21,855 nt of DNA, from positions 1,451,716 through 1,473,570 of the forward strand of contig BFEA01000402.1 of the NCBI GenBank assembly GCA_003427395.1. Direction: 5' to 3'. Every line of letters starts with the position of its first letter. Position 1 is the first letter of the stretch. The translations under genes and the position numbers were made by a program. Below the pieces are notes generated by a model that saw only the letters and a program-made list of their open reading frames with translations, was not told the origin of the DNA and did not search any database. The DNA comes from Chara braunii (lineage: Eukaryota; Streptophyta; Charophyceae; Charales; Characeae). Below are positions 20,259 to 21,855 of the stretch, in pieces.

Positions 20259-20334
20259 GTCCTGAAAAGAGAAAGGCTGAGGTTGGCCTCAGATTGTGTC
20301 CTGGAAAAGAGAAAGGCTGAGGTTGGCCGCAGAT
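20259..20334. repeat. 39-bp near-perfect tandem duplication
   Basis: GTCCTGAAAAGAGAAAGGCT and the bases after it to GGCCTCAGAT begin at 20259 and recur from 20298, with one inserted G and a T-to-G change. Confidence 0.9.
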
Positions 20335-20697
20335 CTAGCCAGTGGCAGGATGACCAGTGCTGTGACCTGAGGTGACAAGACCACCCCAACCACACCTCNT
20401 GGCTCTGCCTGTGAACTGCTAGCTCTGAGAGACATTGGAAGATCCAGATACATGCGACTTGAGGCAGGCTAACAGCTGGGCACAGAGAGTATAGCTGGTG
20501 GAGATTGGCGTCTCAGGTAGGAACCAAGAGAGGAGATGAGCCAGTTGGTGGAAGACCTCTAGCGCACTCTGTGCTTGTGTGCATTTAATGTTTATGTGTT
20601 CTAGACAATCATCACCATCGCCACCTCTGTTTTTCAAACTGGATGCATAGATATCAGAATTGGTGCTATGCTACCATGTTATATTCTTTTTGAAATA
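20335..20697. other. no recognised feature
   Basis: Only an ambiguous base (N at 20399) and ordinary-composition sequence are seen. A retroelement leader or LTR end would be expected here if the downstream frames are gag and protease, but I found no TG...CA termini or primer binding site. Confidence 0.4.
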
Positions 20698-20925
20698 ATG
20701 GCGGACTCGGCATGTTTTGAAACCCTAATGGCAACTTTTGACGACAATCACACCAATCCTGACAACCCCCTCATTACCATTAAACATCTCATAGAAACGG
20801 AATTACACGACCTGTGGAAGAAAAATACGACCCGAATTGATAATAAACCAGATAAGAAAACAGATATAATCAAAAGATTCAAGACATTCAAACTAGGACG
20901 AGGTAACCTAGGCACAATAAAATAA
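20698..20925 (+). CDS. small A-rich ORF, possible retroelement gag remnant
   Basis: From ATGGCGGACTCG the frame encodes 75 residues, starting MADSACFETLMATFDDN and ending GRGNLGTIK. The middle includes IKHLIETELHDLWKK, an amphipathic helix-like stretch, and the end is strongly basic. An upstream in-frame ATG at 20668 would add ten residues; I prefer 20698 because the sequence composition changes there. It lies about 640 bp upstream of, and in the same frame as, the protease frame at 21562. It could be the start of a gag-like protein whose remainder has decayed. No domain is recognised. Confidence 0.35.
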   Translation: MADSACFETLMATFDDNHTNPDNPLITIKHLIETELHDLWKKNTTRIDNKPDKKTDIIKRFKTFKLGRGNLGTIK

Positions 20926-21430
20926 AACAGACTGGTCACCACCCCCACACTCCCATAGACCACACAACGCCAGCGCAGACCCCCTAACCAACACAACGCC
21001 TACAAACCCCATTGGACCACAAAGTCAGGACCGAAGATGACATCTAGGCCACAGAAATCCCCTAAATGTGAAGTAAATGAGGAAAACCCACAGAAGTCAT
21101 ACCCCCCCTTAAACAACACACTATAGATAATCGAACTAAGAGCCAAAATCTAGCCAACTCGACATCCCGCATACAATATCATCGCTCATAACGATCCAAT
21201 AAGCATCATAGCTCACAGCGTGAAACCACTACCCTCCAAACCCCAACTCAAAACTAACACTCCAACCAACGAAACACCCAACCCATTCGCCTCCCTCATG
21301 TAACCATCTACCCTCCCCTCGAAATCCCTCACAAAACACCATCGCCAATCCCACTACTCGCAAACCCCACCAACCCACATCGAATACCTCCTCCCCTACG
21401 CTAAGCAACCAGCCCCTGAATCTATAATCT
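20926..21430. other. A+C-rich, G-poor non-coding or decayed gag segment
   Basis: In 21241-21420 I count 11 G and 26 T in 180 bases, so A and C make up about 80%. One plus-strand frame (codons starting at 20927) is open for about 37 codons, then has many stops, and is open again for about 66 codons before a TAA at 21423-21425. That frame reads as P-, T-, S- and N-rich peptide. This could be a decayed disordered gag region. The long minus-strand frame across it (21229-21585) is probably a by-product of the base skew. Confidence 0.4.
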
Positions 21431-21565
21431 TTTCTTCTCATGACCCCTAACTTCTGCCCCTCAGAAAACGCATCCATAGCCACTGATTGCAGCACTAAAA
21501 CTCGAAGGATAAAAGAGGCCATTTCGGCTAACATGATACAGAAAACAGGGCCTGGGCCAAAATGA
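21426..21565 (+). pseudogene. gag-end-like frame leading into the protease
   Basis: After the TAA at 21423-21425 the same frame is open for 45 codons and contains SIATDCSTKTRRIKEAIS and ANMIQKTGPGPK, ending in TGA at 21563-21565. Base composition here is normal, unlike the A+C-rich DNA before it. The TGA overlaps the ATG of the protease frame as ATGA, an arrangement seen where one retroelement frame passes to the next. Whether it is a natural frame junction or a frameshift lesion cannot be told from one copy. Confidence 0.3.
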
Positions 21566-21855
21566 AGAAGGAGAGCAAAGGACAACTGATTTTGGTAGAT
21601 GTAGAGATGTTTAGGAGTAGGGTAGGGGCCCTTATAGATTCAGGAGCTACCCGTAGTTACATTAGCCGTAGGGCGCTGAAGAAGCTGAGGCTAGGACTAA
21701 AGGTCCAAAAGCTAGTAGACCCCATAGTCAGTGTCCTCGCAGACAACCGCACGATGCGCGTTGAGGACTACGTAGAGGGAGTCCAGGCGTACTTTCGCCT
21801 AGAGAAGGATGGGAAGGTGGAGAAAGTTCTCCATTCCCTGACTCTCCTCGTGCAA
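21562..21855 (+). CDS. retropepsin-like aspartic protease of an LTR retrotransposon (partial)
   Basis: A 98-codon frame, open to the window edge. It reads LILVDVEMF, then VGALIDSGATRSYISRRAL. The LIDSGAT motif carries the catalytic Asp (residue 26 from the ATG at 21562) of retropepsins, the proteases that mature the gag-pol polyprotein. It continues with VSVLADNRTMRVEDYVEGVQ and FRLEKDGKVEKVLHSLTLLV, with the alternating strand pattern of the fold. In Ty3/gypsy-type elements protease is followed by reverse transcriptase, expected beyond 21855. The frame is open back to 21532, so the start at 21562 is a guess and the protein may be part of a larger polyprotein. This segment has no visible lesion. 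Confidence 0.85.
   Translation, partial: MKKESKGQLILVDVEMFRSRVGALIDSGATRSYISRRALKKLRLGLKVQKLVDPIVSVLADNRTMRVEDYVEGVQAYFRLEKDGKVEKVLHSLTLLVQ

Noticed and set aside
19706-20399. Ambiguous bases at 19706, 20138 and 20399
   Set aside because: They are assembly or polishing uncertainty rather than biology, though they limit ORF calls here.
20650-20685. Retrotransposon primer binding site (TATCAGAATTGGTGC)
   Set aside because: The elements of TGGTATCAGAGC are present in the wrong order, and no LTR end precedes them.
21229-21585. 118-codon minus-strand ORF
   Set aside because: It starts with TTG and is a G/V/F/W-rich product of the A+C-skewed strand, antisense to the protease start.

Overview
The window is eukaryotic repeat-rich DNA, apparently nuclear. 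I see no operons, no bacterial-type genes and no RNA genes. More than half of it is one perfect satellite array. The rest holds decayed retroelements, microsatellites and low-complexity DNA. Green-lineage (plant or streptophyte alga) origin is a tentative inference. It rests on an Arabidopsis-type telomere motif (CCCTAAACCCTAA at 17756), the style of the LINE and retropepsin proteins, and abundant (CT)n tracts. It has not been tested.

Layout. (1) 1-178: left flank with a 35-bp duplication and a decayed partial satellite unit. (2) 179-11862: 127 head-to-tail copies of a 92-bp, about 70% A+T unit; coordinate arithmetic gives an exact integer copy number and I saw no variant copy. (3) 11863-13399: unique or low-complexity DNA with G-runs, a 45-nt (CT)n tract and a diverged direct duplication about 510 bp apart. 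(4) 13400-17540, minus strand: one LINE-type non-LTR retrotransposon. Endonuclease, linker, reverse transcriptase and C-terminal regions are in the correct order. They are broken by at least four in-frame stops and several frameshifts, and both the endonuclease and the RT YADD-type motif carry catalytic changes. I could not recognise ORF1. (5) 17541-19029: non-coding DNA with a telo-box-like motif, a 32-bp duplication, a series of TGGYGCC words and a three-part inverted repeat. (6) 19030-19434: a weak candidate two-exon gene whose proposed 124-nt intron is mostly an 80-nt (CT)40 tract. (7) 19435-20697: no recognised gene, two short tandem duplications, three ambiguous bases. (8) 20698-21855: a small A-rich ORF, a strongly A+C-rich stretch, and then the start of a retropepsin-like aspartic protease that runs off the right edge. 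This is probably the gag-protease part of an LTR retrotransposon (Ty3/gypsy type).

No set of genes here works together as a pathway. The features are those of a heterochromatin-like, transposon-rich interval. The most striking element is the perfectly homogenised 11.7-kb array. It is either a very recent amplification under active homogenisation or a length set by the assembly. The other items worth checking are the (CT)n-intron gene candidate, the A/C-skewed retroelement segment with its ATGA frame junction, and the inverted-repeat cluster near 18300.
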